Part shown: piece by piece, positions 37,295 to 47,158 of the stretch
Position numbering within the stretch: the first letter of the stretch is position 1
Layout of the letters: each line of letters starts with the position of its first letter
Assembly: GCA_964593925.1 (NCBI GenBank)
Contig: CAZQKM010000007.1
Location: 28,058 to 92,057, forward strand
Length of the DNA: 64,000 nt
Reading direction: 5' to 3'
Origin: Oleidesulfovibrio sp964593925
Lineage (GTDB): Bacteria; Desulfobacterota; Desulfovibrionia; Desulfovibrionales; Desulfovibrionaceae
Position numbers and translations under genes: made by a program
Notes under the pieces: model-generated
What the model saw: the letters and a program-made list of their open reading frames with translations, nothing else
Database searches by the model: none
Told to the model about the DNA's origin: nothing

Positions 37295-37959
37295 CAGCAA
37301 ACAACCTCATGCAAAAGAAATTGCGATAGCGGGCACTCGCTGCATCGGGGGTTTGCTTTACGGCACCAGTTTTTGGCCACACACACCAACAAGGCATGGT
37401 ATTCGTTGAATAGCGCACTGTCCTGCGGCAACACATCCATAAAAAATGCACGTAACTCTTCATAGGATATATCTTCGGGCACCAATCCATGACGCGAAAA
37501 AATTCGCAGAGTATACGTGTCCACCACAAAGGTTGGCATATCCAATGCATACAACAAAATGGAGTCTGCTGTCTCAGGTCCAATACCTTTTACATTCAGC
37601 AGCATGCTTCGAGCCTGCTCCAGGGAATACTCTCCCAAGGCGCAGATATCACCATGCACATGGCGCTGCAAAAAGGCTACAAATCCGTACAGGCGAGCAG
37701 CCTTCTGCCGAAAAAATCCAGATGGACGGATACATGCTTCCAGCTCTGCCCTATGCATGGCTGCAAGCCCCTGCTCTGTGAGTCCACCTGCCTCCCTCAA
37801 AGCCGTGAGCGCTTTTTCCACATTGGACCAGCTGGTGTTTTGTGTAAGAATCGCACCTACGGCCACCTCAAAGGCAGAGTTCGCGGGCCACCACTTGCAG
37901 GACCCCAGACAGCCATGCATGGCACTAAAAAACTCCATCAATTGTGTTCTTCGATTCAT
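37294..37959 (-). CDS. Endonuclease III-like DNA glycosylase
   Basis: A 221-residue HhH-GPD base-excision glycosylase. AILTQNTSWSNVEKAL and the hairpin LLNVKGIGPETADSILLYA are clear, with the catalytic Asp in VVDTYTLRIF. The position of the lyase Lys of EndoIII (G-x-G-x-K-T-A) reads G-I-G-P-E-T-A, so it may be a monofunctional glycosylase. The C-terminal cluster ligands are CX6CX2C and a fourth Cys 11 residues later, looser than usual. First gene of the envC-ctpA run. Confidence 0.85.
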   Translation of the reverse strand: MNRRTQLMEFFSAMHGCLGSCKWWPANSAFEVAVGAILTQNTSWSNVEKALTALREAGGLTEQGLAAMHRAELEACIRPSGFFRQKAARLYGFVAFLQRHVHGDICALGEYSLEQARSMLLNVKGIGPETADSILLYALDMPTFVVDTYTLRIFSRHGLVPEDISYEELRAFFMDVLPQDSALFNEYHALLVCVAKNWCRKANPRCSECPLSQFLLHEVVC

Positions 37960-38112
37960 GGCGAAATGACACTATAGTGTTCAAGCCCAGAACGCAATGA
38001 GCTACACTGTACTTTACACATAATTCGGGATATCAATAACGCCTTGATAGTAGCAAATGGGCATGCTTTCTGTGCCCATAATTTTTCTGTGCCCTGAGTA
38101 AAGACACTACCA

Positions 38113-39204
38113 ATGCCCAAACAAACAACTGCTACCGTATCATATCCCGACATTAACGACGGCAACATACGTAAAATTCTTGTCTGCCAATTACGCCAAA
38201 TCGGCGATGTGGTACTTGCAACGCCAGCCATTGAGCTACTCGCGCAACGTTTTCCCCATGCCCAGCTACATGTACTGACCGAAACACGCTGCGCTCCCAT
38301 GCTCGAACGTAATCCATATATTCATACCATATGGAGTTTGGACAAAAAAAAGCTCTCCAATCTTTTTAAAGAGCTCATGTTTTATGGCAAGCTGGTTTCT
38401 GAACACTTTGACATGATTGTGGCTTTTCAACAGCTCCCACGGTGTCGCTGGGTACTGGCCCTCTCCCGCGCACAGATCAGGCTCAGCTATCCCCCGGCAT
38501 GGCACAGCCGCTGGCTATTCACCCACCAGCATCCCCTAGAGCCAGGCTACGCCGCTCGCACCAAAGCCAATATCATGAAACCCCTGGGGATTGCCTGGAG
38601 TGGAGAAAAACCTCGAATATACCTGACGGACAAAGAACTTGATGCTGCACGTGCCCTGCTGACATCCATGGGTATTACACCACAACACACTCTTGTCACC
38701 CTTGACCCCACCCATCGCCGTGTCACCCGGCGGTATCCTGCCAAACATTACGGACAAGCGGTGTCCAGCCTGTACCGGCAGCATGCTGATTTGCGCTTTT
38801 TATTACTTTTTGGCCCGGGAGAAGAGCAAGAAGCCCGATCTGTCATGCAAGCCGCCCAGTGCAACGGGGCATTCATTGTGCCCCAGCGCACCCTCAGCCT
38901 ACGAGAAATGGCCGCATGTATTGCGTATGCCCGCATGCACCTTGGCAACTGTTCTGCCCCTCGGCATATTGCCGTGGCGGTAGGCACCCCCACATTAACC
39001 ATCCAGGGGTCCACCACTGCCTCATGGACATTTCCTTCAGAAGAACACGACAGCATTATCCTGGGGCTGGAGTGCCAGCACTGCAACAAAAACACATGCT
39101 CACGACACGACGTGGCCTGCCTGACGCAACTTTCACCTGATATTGTTGCCCAGCGGGTGCTTAAACACCTACGCCGGACCACGCCCCAATCCGAAAGCAT
39201 ATGA
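38113..39204 (+). CDS. Heptosyltransferase family protein (GT9)
   Basis: A 363-residue cytoplasmic glycosyltransferase that adds heptose to the LPS inner core or is a related core enzyme. ILVCQLRQIGDVVLATPAIELL opens the GT9 fold, and the C-terminal half has LGNCSAPRHIAVAVGTPTLTI, the nucleotide-sugar site. Monocistronic. Which core position it acts on cannot be read from sequence. Confidence 0.88.
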   Translation: MPKQTTATVSYPDINDGNIRKILVCQLRQIGDVVLATPAIELLAQRFPHAQLHVLTETRCAPMLERNPYIHTIWSLDKKKLSNLFKELMFYGKLVSEHFDMIVAFQQLPRCRWVLALSRAQIRLSYPPAWHSRWLFTHQHPLEPGYAARTKANIMKPLGIAWSGEKPRIYLTDKELDAARALLTSMGITPQHTLVTLDPTHRRVTRRYPAKHYGQAVSSLYRQHADLRFLLLFGPGEEQEARSVMQAAQCNGAFIVPQRTLSLREMAACIAYARMHLGNCSAPRHIAVAVGTPTLTIQGSTTASWTFPSEEHDSIILGLECQHCNKNTCSRHDVACLTQLSPDIVAQRVLKHLRRTTPQSESI

Positions 39205-39333
39205 CTGCCCCTGGAATGCAGTATATGATGGCATAACATGGCCAGTTGCTACTGATTGGGCCTCGCCCGTTCTCTGCCTCGGCCTACGGCAAACTGGCAA
39301 CACGCCCCCCGACCAAAATCCACGCTTCAAGTA

Positions 39334-40188
39334 CTAGTCCCAAATAAGCCCCGCCCAGTCCCCCTGCACCACACATCGTGCGGCGGGCAAGCCAAAAGTC
39401 CTGTATATAGCTTCAACCCTGTCCGCTTGTATATCCAGCAATCCGGACAATACAAGGCATCCCTCAGGTTTCAATAACGCGGTGATATCCGCAGCCATTT
39501 CCCGTAGCGGCTCTGCCAAGATATTGGCCAGGATAAGATCATAGCGCTCATTAGACACACTCTCAATCCCACCGTGAATTACAGTAAAATCCTCGACCAC
39601 ATTATTGATGGTCCTGTTCTCCAAGGCGTTTTCCACAGCCAGTAGATCAATATCAGCACCCACGCCATTAAGTCCCAGCATGGCACAACCAATGCCCAAA
39701 ATCCCCGAGCCAGTCCCCAGATCAAGAAAACGCATCCCCGCAGTGATACGGCCTGCGTCAGCCAACTCAGATATTGCCCCAAGACACAGGGCGGTTGTGA
39801 AGTGATGGCCTGTACCAAAAGCTGTTTTGGGCTCAATGACAATGGCCTTGCGTCGAGAATGCTCTGCCGCATGCTGCATCATCCATGGAGCGACTACCAA
39901 AAAATGGCTTCCTGCCTGCACAGGGGTGAAGTATTCACGCCAGGCAGCCATCCAGTCTTGCTCTGCCACGTGCTCACGCGTGATGCTCACCTCGGGCAAG
40001 CGTGCCTTGAACGCCTCTGTTATCTCGTCACACACCTGTGGACTATCTATGTAAATACGGAGTACGGCCTCGCCCGTATGCAGACAGTCTTCTTCCCATC
40101 CTTGCGGCAGATGCAGAGCCAGTATCCCTGTGGCAACCTCCAGGGCACTGTCGGGTACAATGATATCAACTCGAATCAGTTCCGCCAT
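39334..40188 (-). CDS. prmA: Ribosomal protein L11 methyltransferase
   Basis: Trimethylates ribosomal protein L11 using SAM. The 284-residue protein has IEPKTAFGTGHHFTTALCL, the SAM motif FLDLGTGSGILGIG and DLILANILAEPL, all diagnostic of PrmA. ATG 40188 is preferred because GAGGGA lies 8 bases upstream; ATG 40194 would sit directly on that site. Convergent with the heptosyltransferase. Confidence 0.93.
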   Translation of the reverse strand: MAELIRVDIIVPDSALEVATGILALHLPQGWEEDCLHTGEAVLRIYIDSPQVCDEITEAFKARLPEVSITREHVAEQDWMAAWREYFTPVQAGSHFLVVAPWMMQHAAEHSRRKAIVIEPKTAFGTGHHFTTALCLGAISELADAGRITAGMRFLDLGTGSGILGIGCAMLGLNGVGADIDLLAVENALENRTINNVVEDFTVIHGGIESVSNERYDLILANILAEPLREMAADITALLKPEGCLVLSGLLDIQADRVEAIYRTFGLPAARCVVQGDWAGLIWD

Positions 40189-40363
40189 AGCCATTCCCTC
40201 TCTTTTTTTACTGCTGTCATTTGCCGACTCCCTAAAAGACATGGACCTGCCCCCATGAAATACATGGACGTCATGCAAAAGCCGAGTCACAAACTGTGCG
40301 CCATATCAGATATCAAACCACCTTTACATACCGGGTAGTCACTGGCCTGTTTGTCAGACACAA

Positions 40364-40394
40364 GCAAGCCGCAACCACAGGGGTTGCGGCTTGC
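40364..40394. terminator. Strong hairpin after the 95-residue protein gene
   Basis: Perfect 13-base inverted repeat GCAAGCCGCAACC (40364-40376) and GGTTGCGGCTTGC (40382-40394) with a five-base loop. It lies 28 bases beyond the stop of the minus-strand small gene; only a weak T-rich tract (TTGTGT) follows. Confidence 0.65.
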
Positions 40395-40421
40395 CACAAA
40401 TTTCAAATACCTGGCGGGACA

Positions 40422-40709
40422 CTACGAGTACATGTCAATAACGGCGCCCACATCAGAGTACGCGGCACTCAACACATCCTTGTTCAATTGATAGGATTCC
40501 GAGATGCCTCCGCTACCTCCCAAAGAAGAGCCGTTCATATAGTCCAGTGTTTTGGAGACAACAGCAGCGCCCACTGTTTCTTTATCCATAGGTTCAGGCT
40601 GAGAAATCGCGCCGTTCATATAATCCAGCGTGCTGGAAATAATTTTTGCGCCCATTACCTGCCAGTCGTAATCACTACTTCTTACACCCATTGATTCCAA
40701 AACGTCCAT
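40422..40709 (-). CDS. Small protein with internal duplication (TLDYMNG)
   Basis: Not recognised. A 95-residue soluble protein with a strong ribosome binding site (GGAGGGT) before ATG 40709. It contains two similar 16-residue helices, VMGAKIISSTLDYMNG and TVGAAVVSKTLDYMNG, about 30 residues apart, then a Gly/Ser-rich part and an Ala-rich end. The helix pattern faintly recalls small YjfB-like putative motility proteins, but this is weak. Flanked by a hairpin downstream and argD upstream. Confidence 0.68.
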   Translation of the reverse strand: MDVLESMGVRSSDYDWQVMGAKIISSTLDYMNGAISQPEPMDKETVGAAVVSKTLDYMNGSSLGGSGGISESYQLNKDVLSAAYSDVGAVIDMYS

Positions 40710-40883
40710 GGGACCCTCCAAAAGGCGTTCACTGTATACATCACACAACATCTGCTACCGCTACAAGTATATACCAAAACAGGCACCTTGTCACCTGCGG
40801 TCACCATAAAATTTTTTACACTACAAATCCCGGGCATCGTAGCCTACAGGCAAACGTCGTGCTCCAGTGCCAGGCTCAAGCAG

Positions 40884-42095
40884 CTAGTCGCGCCCCCGCC
40901 GTTCTTGCAAAATGGCTTCAAGGGCACATGCAAAAGCTCGCAGATGTTCTTTGGGCACTGTAAGGGCAGGTAAAAGACGCAACACCCGTTCTTGTGTCAG
41001 ATTTACCACAAAGCCTCGTTGCAACAATGCTTGCCAAACCTCCTTGCCAGAAAAGGTCAACTCAATGCCTATCATGAGGCCAAGCCCCCGCACTTCGCTG
41101 ATCATTCCCGGGACACGTTGAGCCATGGCGCGGATATCGTCCATAAACGCTTCGCCCACGCGGTGGGCACGCCCCGCAAGGTCTTCCTGCTGCATTATAT
41201 CAAGTACTTTTCCTGCCACGGCAGAAACAAGTGCCCCAGCGCCAAAGGTTGTGGCATGGCTCCCCAGTTCAAATCCGCGTGCTGCGTCATCCGTTGCCAG
41301 CATGGCCCCCATGGGCAACCCATTGGCCAAGGCCTTTGCGCTGGTGAGTACATCCGGTTCAAGCCCATAGTGTTGAAACGCCCAGAACCTGCCGGTGCGG
41401 CACAATCCAGATTGCACTTCGTCCACCATAAACAACACTCTGCCATCCCGACACAGGGCCTGCACTTCGCGGGCATATCCCTCGGCCATGGGACGAATGC
41501 CCCCTTCTCCCTGCACAACCTCTACAAGCACGGCTACAACGTTGTCATCCATGGCTGCCCGCAACGCTGCAATATTTCCCCAGTCGACCTGCCTGAAGCC
41601 ATGCGGTACGGGAGCAAAGCCATCCTGCAACCGCGCCTGACCTGTGGCTGCCAGTGCACCCAGTGTACGGCCATGGAAAGCGCCACTCAACGTGAGCACC
41701 GTGCCGGCATTCTCGCGCCCTTGGATACGTTGTGCATAACGGCGAGCCAGCTTGATGGCCGCTTCGTTGGCTTCGGCCCCCGAGTTACAAAAAAACGCTT
41801 TACCAAAATGCGCCGGAGCAAGCAGTTTTTCTGCAAGCTCAAGCTGCTCTCGCTGGTAAAACAGGTTGGACAGGTGTACCAGCTTGCCGGCCTGCGCATA
41901 CAGCACCTCGGCCAAAGCAGGATGGCTATGCCCGAGATTGGTTACGCCAATGCCAGAGAGCAGATCAATATATTCACGCCCTGCAAAGTCTGTCAGGATC
42001 GACCCCTGAGCGCTGTCCACAGCCAGAGGATAGCGCCCATATGTTCTGCAAAGCAACGATTCTTCACGCTGCTTAAGCTCTTCAAACGAAGTCAT
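40884..42095 (-). CDS. argD: Acetylornithine aminotransferase
   Basis: PLP-dependent class III aminotransferase of arginine synthesis, 403 residues. Segments include GIGVTNLGHSHPALAEVL, FFCNSGAEANEAAIKLAR, SGAFHGRTLGALAATGQ, VDEVQSGLCRTG and the Schiff-base lysine in SAKALANGLPMGAM. AGGAGAA precedes ATG 42095. It lies 34 bases downstream of dut and is probably cotranscribed. The enzyme often also serves lysine synthesis as succinyl-diaminopimelate transaminase. Confidence 0.93.
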   Translation of the reverse strand: MTSFEELKQREESLLCRTYGRYPLAVDSAQGSILTDFAGREYIDLLSGIGVTNLGHSHPALAEVLYAQAGKLVHLSNLFYQREQLELAEKLLAPAHFGKAFFCNSGAEANEAAIKLARRYAQRIQGRENAGTVLTLSGAFHGRTLGALAATGQARLQDGFAPVPHGFRQVDWGNIAALRAAMDDNVVAVLVEVVQGEGGIRPMAEGYAREVQALCRDGRVLFMVDEVQSGLCRTGRFWAFQHYGLEPDVLTSAKALANGLPMGAMLATDDAARGFELGSHATTFGAGALVSAVAGKVLDIMQQEDLAGRAHRVGEAFMDDIRAMAQRVPGMISEVRGLGLMIGIELTFSGKEVWQALLQRGFVVNLTQERVLRLLPALTVPKEHLRAFACALEAILQERRGRD

Positions 42096-42129
42096 GCTAT
42101 TCTCCTGGTCCGGCGTCTCCGCCTCGGAC

Positions 42130-42639
42130 TTACATGCTGCCGGTATGACCAAAGCCGCCGCCACCACGTTGCGTACTACCCAGTACGCGTACACACTGCA
42201 GTACAGCCTGATAGAAAGGTTGAAACACCAACTGTGCAATACGCTCGCCCCGTTGCAAACGTTGCTCCATGCCGGACGTATTCAATAATGAAACTATGAT
42301 CTCGCCCCGATAGTCAGGATCTATGACCCCCACCCCCTGACTTACTGTCAGTCCTCTTTTTGTCCCCAGCCCGCTACGCGAGTAAACAAAACCGGCAATA
42401 CCCGGGGCAAGCGGCTCTATGGCAATGCCCACCGGTATGGCCAGGCGACCTTGAGGCAAAATGATAACCTCGGCATCCTGTATACACGCCCGCAAATCAA
42501 GACCTGCCGAGCATGGCGTTGCATACCCGGGTGCCTGCTCCGTACCATGGGGGGCATATATGGCCCCGGCTTCACCTACATAACAAAAACGTACAGGCAC
42601 CTGAGGCGGAACGCACTCTGCAGCATGTGTATCATCCAC
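42130..42639 (-). CDS. dut: Deoxyuridine 5'-triphosphate nucleotidohydrolase (GTG start)
   Basis: Hydrolyses dUTP to dUMP, keeping uracil out of DNA. The 169 residues show all five trimeric dUTPase motifs: SAGLDLRA, YSRSGLG, GVIDPDYRGEI, ERIAQLVFQP and the C-terminal GSTQRGGGGFGHTG. The start is GTG 42639 with CAGGAG eight bases upstream. It leads a dut-argD pair. The intergenic region upstream carries an A+T hairpin (TATTTTATT at 42684, AATAAAATA at 42702). Confidence 0.94.
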   Translation of the reverse strand: MDDTHAAECVPPQVPVRFCYVGEAGAIYAPHGTEQAPGYATPCSAGLDLRACIQDAEVIILPQGRLAIPVGIAIEPLAPGIAGFVYSRSGLGTKRGLTVSQGVGVIDPDYRGEIIVSLLNTSGMEQRLQRGERIAQLVFQPFYQAVLQCVRVLGSTQRGGGGFGHTGSM

Positions 42640-42885
42640 CGTGAAGACTCCTGAAAGCTGGTATACCCGCCACGTTACTCTTTTATTTTATTGGCGGAAA
42701 AAATAAAATACTAGCACTACGTCATATTAGCGGCAAGTCTAAACACCAGAAAAAAAGCCGCCGTTTTTATATTGCTGATACCATGCCATACGCTGTAGTA
42801 TCCTGCACGACAGGCGATACACAGTCGTCTGTTGTGCCGTATTACTCTCATGGTGTTTCCTCAAGCGCTCCACAGGAGGTCGCGT

Positions 42886-45459
42886 ATGCTTCCCATAAAA
42901 ATACTCAGTGTCACCCCCAATTTACCCCAAGGCCTGGAGCCACTCCGACGACTGGCATATAACTATCTATTTGCTTGGAATGCAGACATTGAAGACCTGT
43001 TTTCGCAGATTGACCACAAGCTCTGGCAGAGCACATCACGCAATCCGGTGCAATTTCTCAATAACATTTCACAAGAGACGCTCCTAAGACTGGCGCAGGA
43101 TTCTGTATATAAAGAGCGGCTTGCCGAAGCTGACGCACAGTTGACCCGATATTTAAGCGCCCCGCCGGACCCGGACTTCCACCAAGAAGAAACACGCCAA
43201 CCGGTGGTAGCATATTTCAGCCTTGAATTTGGCGTATCCTCATGCCTTCCTGTGTACTCCGGCGGATTGGGCATCCTGGCTGGTGATCATCTAAAATCAG
43301 CCAGCGACCTCAATCTGCCACTCATTGGCATTGGCCTTGCCTATCGCCAAGGTTACTTTCGTCAGGCCATGACGTCCGATGGGTGGCAGCAGGAGCGCTA
43401 CCCTGACTACGACTTTGAACAGATTCCCCTGACCATTGCCACAGGACCAGACAACGAGCCTGCTGTGGTATCGTTGAACATAGGCGAGCGCCCTCTGTAT
43501 GCCCGCATATGGAAAGCGCAGGTGGGCAGAGTACCGCTATATCTGCTGGATACCGACATCGCCCAAAACCCGCCAGATTTTAGAGAAATCACAGCACGAC
43601 TATACGGGGGCGGGCTTGAGATGCGTCTGTGGCAGGAAATTCTCATCGGCATCGGTGGTATTAAAGCGTTGGAGGCACTGGGCCTGGCCCCCAAAGTCAT
43701 CCACATGAATGAGGGGCACTCCGCCTTTGCCGGACTTGAGCGGGTACGCCTTTTTATGAAAGATAGCGGCCTGCCCTTTGAGGCAGCACAAGAACTGGCT
43801 GCATCCAGTTCCGTATTTACCACCCATACCCCGGTGCCGGCCGGAAATGACCGTTTCCCTCCTGACCTAATGCAGCGACACTTTGAATCGTATGCCCAGG
43901 AACTTGGGCTTGCGTTTAAAGTCTTTCTGGCCCTTGGGCGTGAAAACCCCCATGACGATCACGAACCCTTCTGCATGACCGTACTTGCATTACGCCTTTC
44001 ACGCTTCAACAATGGAGTATCCAAACTGCATGGGCATGTTTCGCGCAATATGTGGAAGCAGGTCTGGCAACAGTGCCCGGTGGAAGATGTCCCCATCGGC
44101 GCCCTAACCAATGGTGTCCATGCTCCTTCGTGGGTCGCCCCGGATATCCAACACCTGTTTGACCGCCATATCGGCCCCAACTGGCGCGAAGACCCTGACT
44201 GCGAACGTGTCTGGGGACAGGCAGACAGTATTGCTGATGTGGAACTGTGGCGTACGCATGAACGGCTGCGTGCCAGGTTGGTAGATTATGTACGCAACAG
44301 GCTGGTTCGTCAGCGACTGGCACAGGGGGCTCCCAAGGCAGAACTTCAGGATGCACAAGAAGTGCTTGATCCTGAAACACTTACCATCGGGTTTTCTCGC
44401 CGTTTTGCCACATACAAACGTGCCAACCTCTTGTTGCAGGATAAAGAGCGCCTCATTCGGCTCATGAGCGACAAAAAACGCCCTGTACAATTTATCTTTG
44501 CAGGTAAAGCCCACCCGCAAGATCAGGCTGGCAAACAGCTCATTCAAGAAATTATAGCTATGCAGCGCATACCAGAGTGTCGTTACTCCATGGTCTTCTT
44601 AGAGGACTATAACATGGATGTAGCCTCTTACCTTGTTGCTGGTTGCGACATTTGGCTGAATACCCCCCGCAGGCCCCTTGAAGCATGCGGCACCAGCGGC
44701 ATGAAAGCCATGCTCAACGGCGTACTCCAACTTAGCACGCTAGACGGCTGGTGGGCTGAAGCGCATCTGCCGGATAACAGCCTTGGCTGGGCCATTGGTA
44801 AAGGTGAGGAATACGATGACCTCGAATACCAAGACTCCCTGGAAATACACATGCTCTATAATGTTCTGGAAAATGACATTATTCCATGTTTTTATGAAAG
44901 AGGTCGCAGCGACATGCCAAGGGCCTGGGTACGCCGGATGAAAAAAGCCATCCGCCAGCTTGGGCCCCGCTTTAACTCGCATCGCATGGTGGAAGACTAC
45001 AAAACCACCGCATACCTGCCCGCATATGAAAACTACCTGCGTCTGACCCGGGACGGATTTGCCCCGGCCCGAGAGCTGGCGGCTTGGCGTATGGACATGA
45101 TGACCCGCTGGGGGCAACTGGCCATAGCTTCTGTGCAGATCCATGCCCAGGATCATCTGCACGTAGGGCACCCCGTCTCCATTGAAGCACAGATAGCCCT
45201 TAACGGCATCCGCCCCAGAGATGTCTGCATTGAAATATATGCTGGTCCTGTTGACCAAAACGGCGCATTTGCGGGTCGGAATACTTCCCTCATGGAGCCG
45301 GTGGGTGAAACCCCGGACGGCCTGCATATCTATCGGGGGCAGGCCACTCCCGTTGATGCGGGACGCTTTGGATTTACCGTAAGAGCACTGCCCTCGCATC
45401 CCCTGCTACTTGACCCCCATTCCCTCGGACTTATCCGCTGGGCCTCATCTGGCAATTGA
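42886..45459 (+). CDS. glgP: Alpha-glucan phosphorylase (GT35)
   Basis: Releases glucose-1-phosphate from glycogen or maltodextrin. The 857-residue protein has the N-terminal domain of the shorter bacterial type (NLPQGLEPLRRLAYNYLFAW), HMNEGHSAFAGLERV, FTTHTPVPAGNDRF and the C-terminal PLP-region block ACGTSGMKAMLNGVLQLST; the expected PLP lysine is the one in GTSGMKAM. ATG 42886 has AGGAGGT upstream. Monocistronic, with a hairpin right after the stop. Confidence 0.92.
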   Translation: MLPIKILSVTPNLPQGLEPLRRLAYNYLFAWNADIEDLFSQIDHKLWQSTSRNPVQFLNNISQETLLRLAQDSVYKERLAEADAQLTRYLSAPPDPDFHQEETRQPVVAYFSLEFGVSSCLPVYSGGLGILAGDHLKSASDLNLPLIGIGLAYRQGYFRQAMTSDGWQQERYPDYDFEQIPLTIATGPDNEPAVVSLNIGERPLYARIWKAQVGRVPLYLLDTDIAQNPPDFREITARLYGGGLEMRLWQEILIGIGGIKALEALGLAPKVIHMNEGHSAFAGLERVRLFMKDSGLPFEAAQELAASSSVFTTHTPVPAGNDRFPPDLMQRHFESYAQELGLAFKVFLALGRENPHDDHEPFCMTVLALRLSRFNNGVSKLHGHVSRNMWKQVWQQCPVEDVPIGALTNGVHAPSWVAPDIQHLFDRHIGPNWREDPDCERVWGQADSIADVELWRTHERLRARLVDYVRNRLVRQRLAQGAPKAELQDAQEVLDPETLTIGFSRRFATYKRANLLLQDKERLIRLMSDKKRPVQFIFAGKAHPQDQAGKQLIQEIIAMQRIPECRYSMVFLEDYNMDVASYLVAGCDIWLNTPRRPLEACGTSGMKAMLNGVLQLSTLDGWWAEAHLPDNSLGWAIGKGEEYDDLEYQDSLEIHMLYNVLENDIIPCFYERGRSDMPRAWVRRMKKAIRQLGPRFNSHRMVEDYKTTAYLPAYENYLRLTRDGFAPARELAAWRMDMMTRWGQLAIASVQIHAQDHLHVGHPVSIEAQIALNGIRPRDVCIEIYAGPVDQNGAFAGRNTSLMEPVGETPDGLHIYRGQATPVDAGRFGFTVRALPSHPLLLDPHSLGLIRWASSGN

Positions 45460-45465
45460 CACTGT

Positions 45466-45492
45466 TGGCGGGCTCGCGCTGCGAGTCCGCCA
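45466..45492 (+). terminator. Hairpin immediately after glgP
   Basis: TGGCGGGCTCGC (45466-45477) pairs with GCGAGTCCGCCA (45481-45492) with one G-T pair and a three-base loop, starting 6 bases after the glgP stop. It lacks a T-run, so termination strength is uncertain. Confidence 0.5.
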
Positions 45493-45684
45493 GTTACTGC
45501 CCCGCCACCTTCAACTCTCTCTGATGTATGTCTCACCCCAAAAGACACACAAGCCCCACGCGTTGCAAAACCGCCATTGCTTCCATCCCATAAACAGTTG
45601 CCCAGGTATGCCTTGCCTTTTATGCCCCGGAGTGGCATAGGCATGGCGCATATGATACACGTTCATAATCAGGAGATCCATGCC

Positions 45685-47028
45685 GTGAGTACTTTTCACA
45701 GCGCGGCTATTGTCGGTGGCGGCCTTGCCGGGTGCGAATGCGCACACAAACTGTCGCAAGCCGGTATTGCCGTAACCCTTTTTGAAATGAAGCCCCACCG
45801 CTACTCTGCCGCGCACAACGAGCCTGAGCTGGGGGAGCTGGTCTGCTCAAACTCACTGCGCTCCGATGAACCCGAGGCAGGCGTTGGTGTGCTGAAACAA
45901 GAAATGCGTATACTCGGTAGCCTGGTATTACAGGTAGCAAAAGAGACGCAAGTTCCCGCCGGAAAGGCGCTGGCCGTTGACCGGACTCTTTTTCGCAAGG
46001 CCATGACCCGTGCTATGGAAAAGAGCCCTGAAATCAATGTCATACGGCGTGAAATCATGTCACTGGATGACCCCGTGCTCGCACCGTTTGATGTAGTAAT
46101 AATCGCCGCAGGGCCTTTAGCCAGTGAGAGCCTGAGCACAAGCCTTGCTGAAACGCTTGGGGCATCTCACCTATATTTTTATGATGCAATTGCCCCCATC
46201 ATCCAAGCTGATTCCGTCAATATGGATAAGGCATTCTGGGGGTCGCGCTATCGCCCGGAAGACACAGATTATCTGAACTGCCCCATGGGGCAGGAAGAAT
46301 ACCACACACTTTGCTCGGCACTTATCCACGGCCGCAAAGCACCCACAAAAAATTTTGAAAAAGAGGTGCACTTTGAAGGCTGCATGCCCATAGAAACCCT
46401 TGCCGAACGGGGCGAGATGACACTGGCCTTTGGCCCGTTCAAACCAGTGGGGCTAGATGACCCGCGCACCGGGCAACGCCCTTTTGCCGTGGTTCAGCTA
46501 CGCGCTGAAAACATAAACAAAAGTATGTTCAACCTAGTGGGTTGTCAGACAAAGCTTACGTACGATGAGCAGGACAGAATTTTTCGTATGATTCCCGGTC
46601 TGGAGCATGTAGAGTTTGTCCGCTATGGCTCTGTGCATCGCAATACCTATGTCAATGCTCCAAAAACACTTGCAAAAGACCAGTCGTTGAAAGCCCGGCC
46701 ACACATATTTCTCGCCGGTCAGATTACCGGGGTGGAGGGGTATGTGGAGTCCGCAGCCAATGGCATGTGGCTGGGTATGATGCTTGCCGCCCGCAAGCAG
46801 GGCCATGTCCTTCCTCCTCTCCCTCGCGAGTGTGCTTTAGGCGCATTGGCTGCGCACCTGAGTACCGAGGCAAAAACCTTTCAGCCCTCCAACATCAATT
46901 TTGGGCTTACCCCTGCGTTGAACCGTAGGGCCCCTAAAAAAATGCGCAAACTCATGTATGCCCAGCGTGCTCAAGAGGCCTTTGCCGCCTGGTACGCACA
47001 ATTGCCCAAGGACATGCGTACCCCATAA
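45685..47028 (+). CDS. trmFO: Folate-dependent tRNA (uracil-54) methyltransferase TrmFO (GTG start)
   Basis: FAD enzyme that methylates U54 of tRNA using methylenetetrahydrofolate. The 447 residues open with AAIVGGGLAGCECAHKL (dinucleotide loop), followed by ELGELVCSNSLRSDEP and the VEGYVESAANGMWLG block typical of TrmFO. GTG 45685 is chosen because AGGAG lies 9 bases upstream; in-frame ATG codons at 45652 and earlier would add residues not usual in the family. Confidence 0.92.
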   Translation: MSTFHSAAIVGGGLAGCECAHKLSQAGIAVTLFEMKPHRYSAAHNEPELGELVCSNSLRSDEPEAGVGVLKQEMRILGSLVLQVAKETQVPAGKALAVDRTLFRKAMTRAMEKSPEINVIRREIMSLDDPVLAPFDVVIIAAGPLASESLSTSLAETLGASHLYFYDAIAPIIQADSVNMDKAFWGSRYRPEDTDYLNCPMGQEEYHTLCSALIHGRKAPTKNFEKEVHFEGCMPIETLAERGEMTLAFGPFKPVGLDDPRTGQRPFAVVQLRAENINKSMFNLVGCQTKLTYDEQDRIFRMIPGLEHVEFVRYGSVHRNTYVNAPKTLAKDQSLKARPHIFLAGQITGVEGYVESAANGMWLGMMLAARKQGHVLPPLPRECALGALAAHLSTEAKTFQPSNINFGLTPALNRRAPKKMRKLMYAQRAQEAFAAWYAQLPKDMRTP

Positions 47029-47094
47029 AGCCTCCAGCGTTCTGACTACTATTCAACGGCCGTGATGTCGTATTGAATGCTTGCATATGGCCAC

Positions 47095-47134
47095 AAAATA
47101 TCCGGCAAAACCTGGTGATTTTGCCGGATATTTT
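47095..47134. terminator. Bidirectional terminator between trmFO and the HD-GYP gene
   Basis: Perfect 16-base inverted repeat AAAATATCCGGCAAAA (47095-47110) and TTTTGCCGGATATTTT (47119-47134) with an eight-base loop. A and T tracts at both ends allow termination on either strand between the two convergent genes. Confidence 0.93.
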
Positions 47135-47158
47135 ACTGTACATCATGCTGTCTTGTCA

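Noticed and set aside
40992..42299. Long open frame on the plus strand opposite argD and dut
   Set aside because: It is antisense to two clear enzymes with conserved motifs, has no ribosome binding site and its composition is that of a shadow frame.
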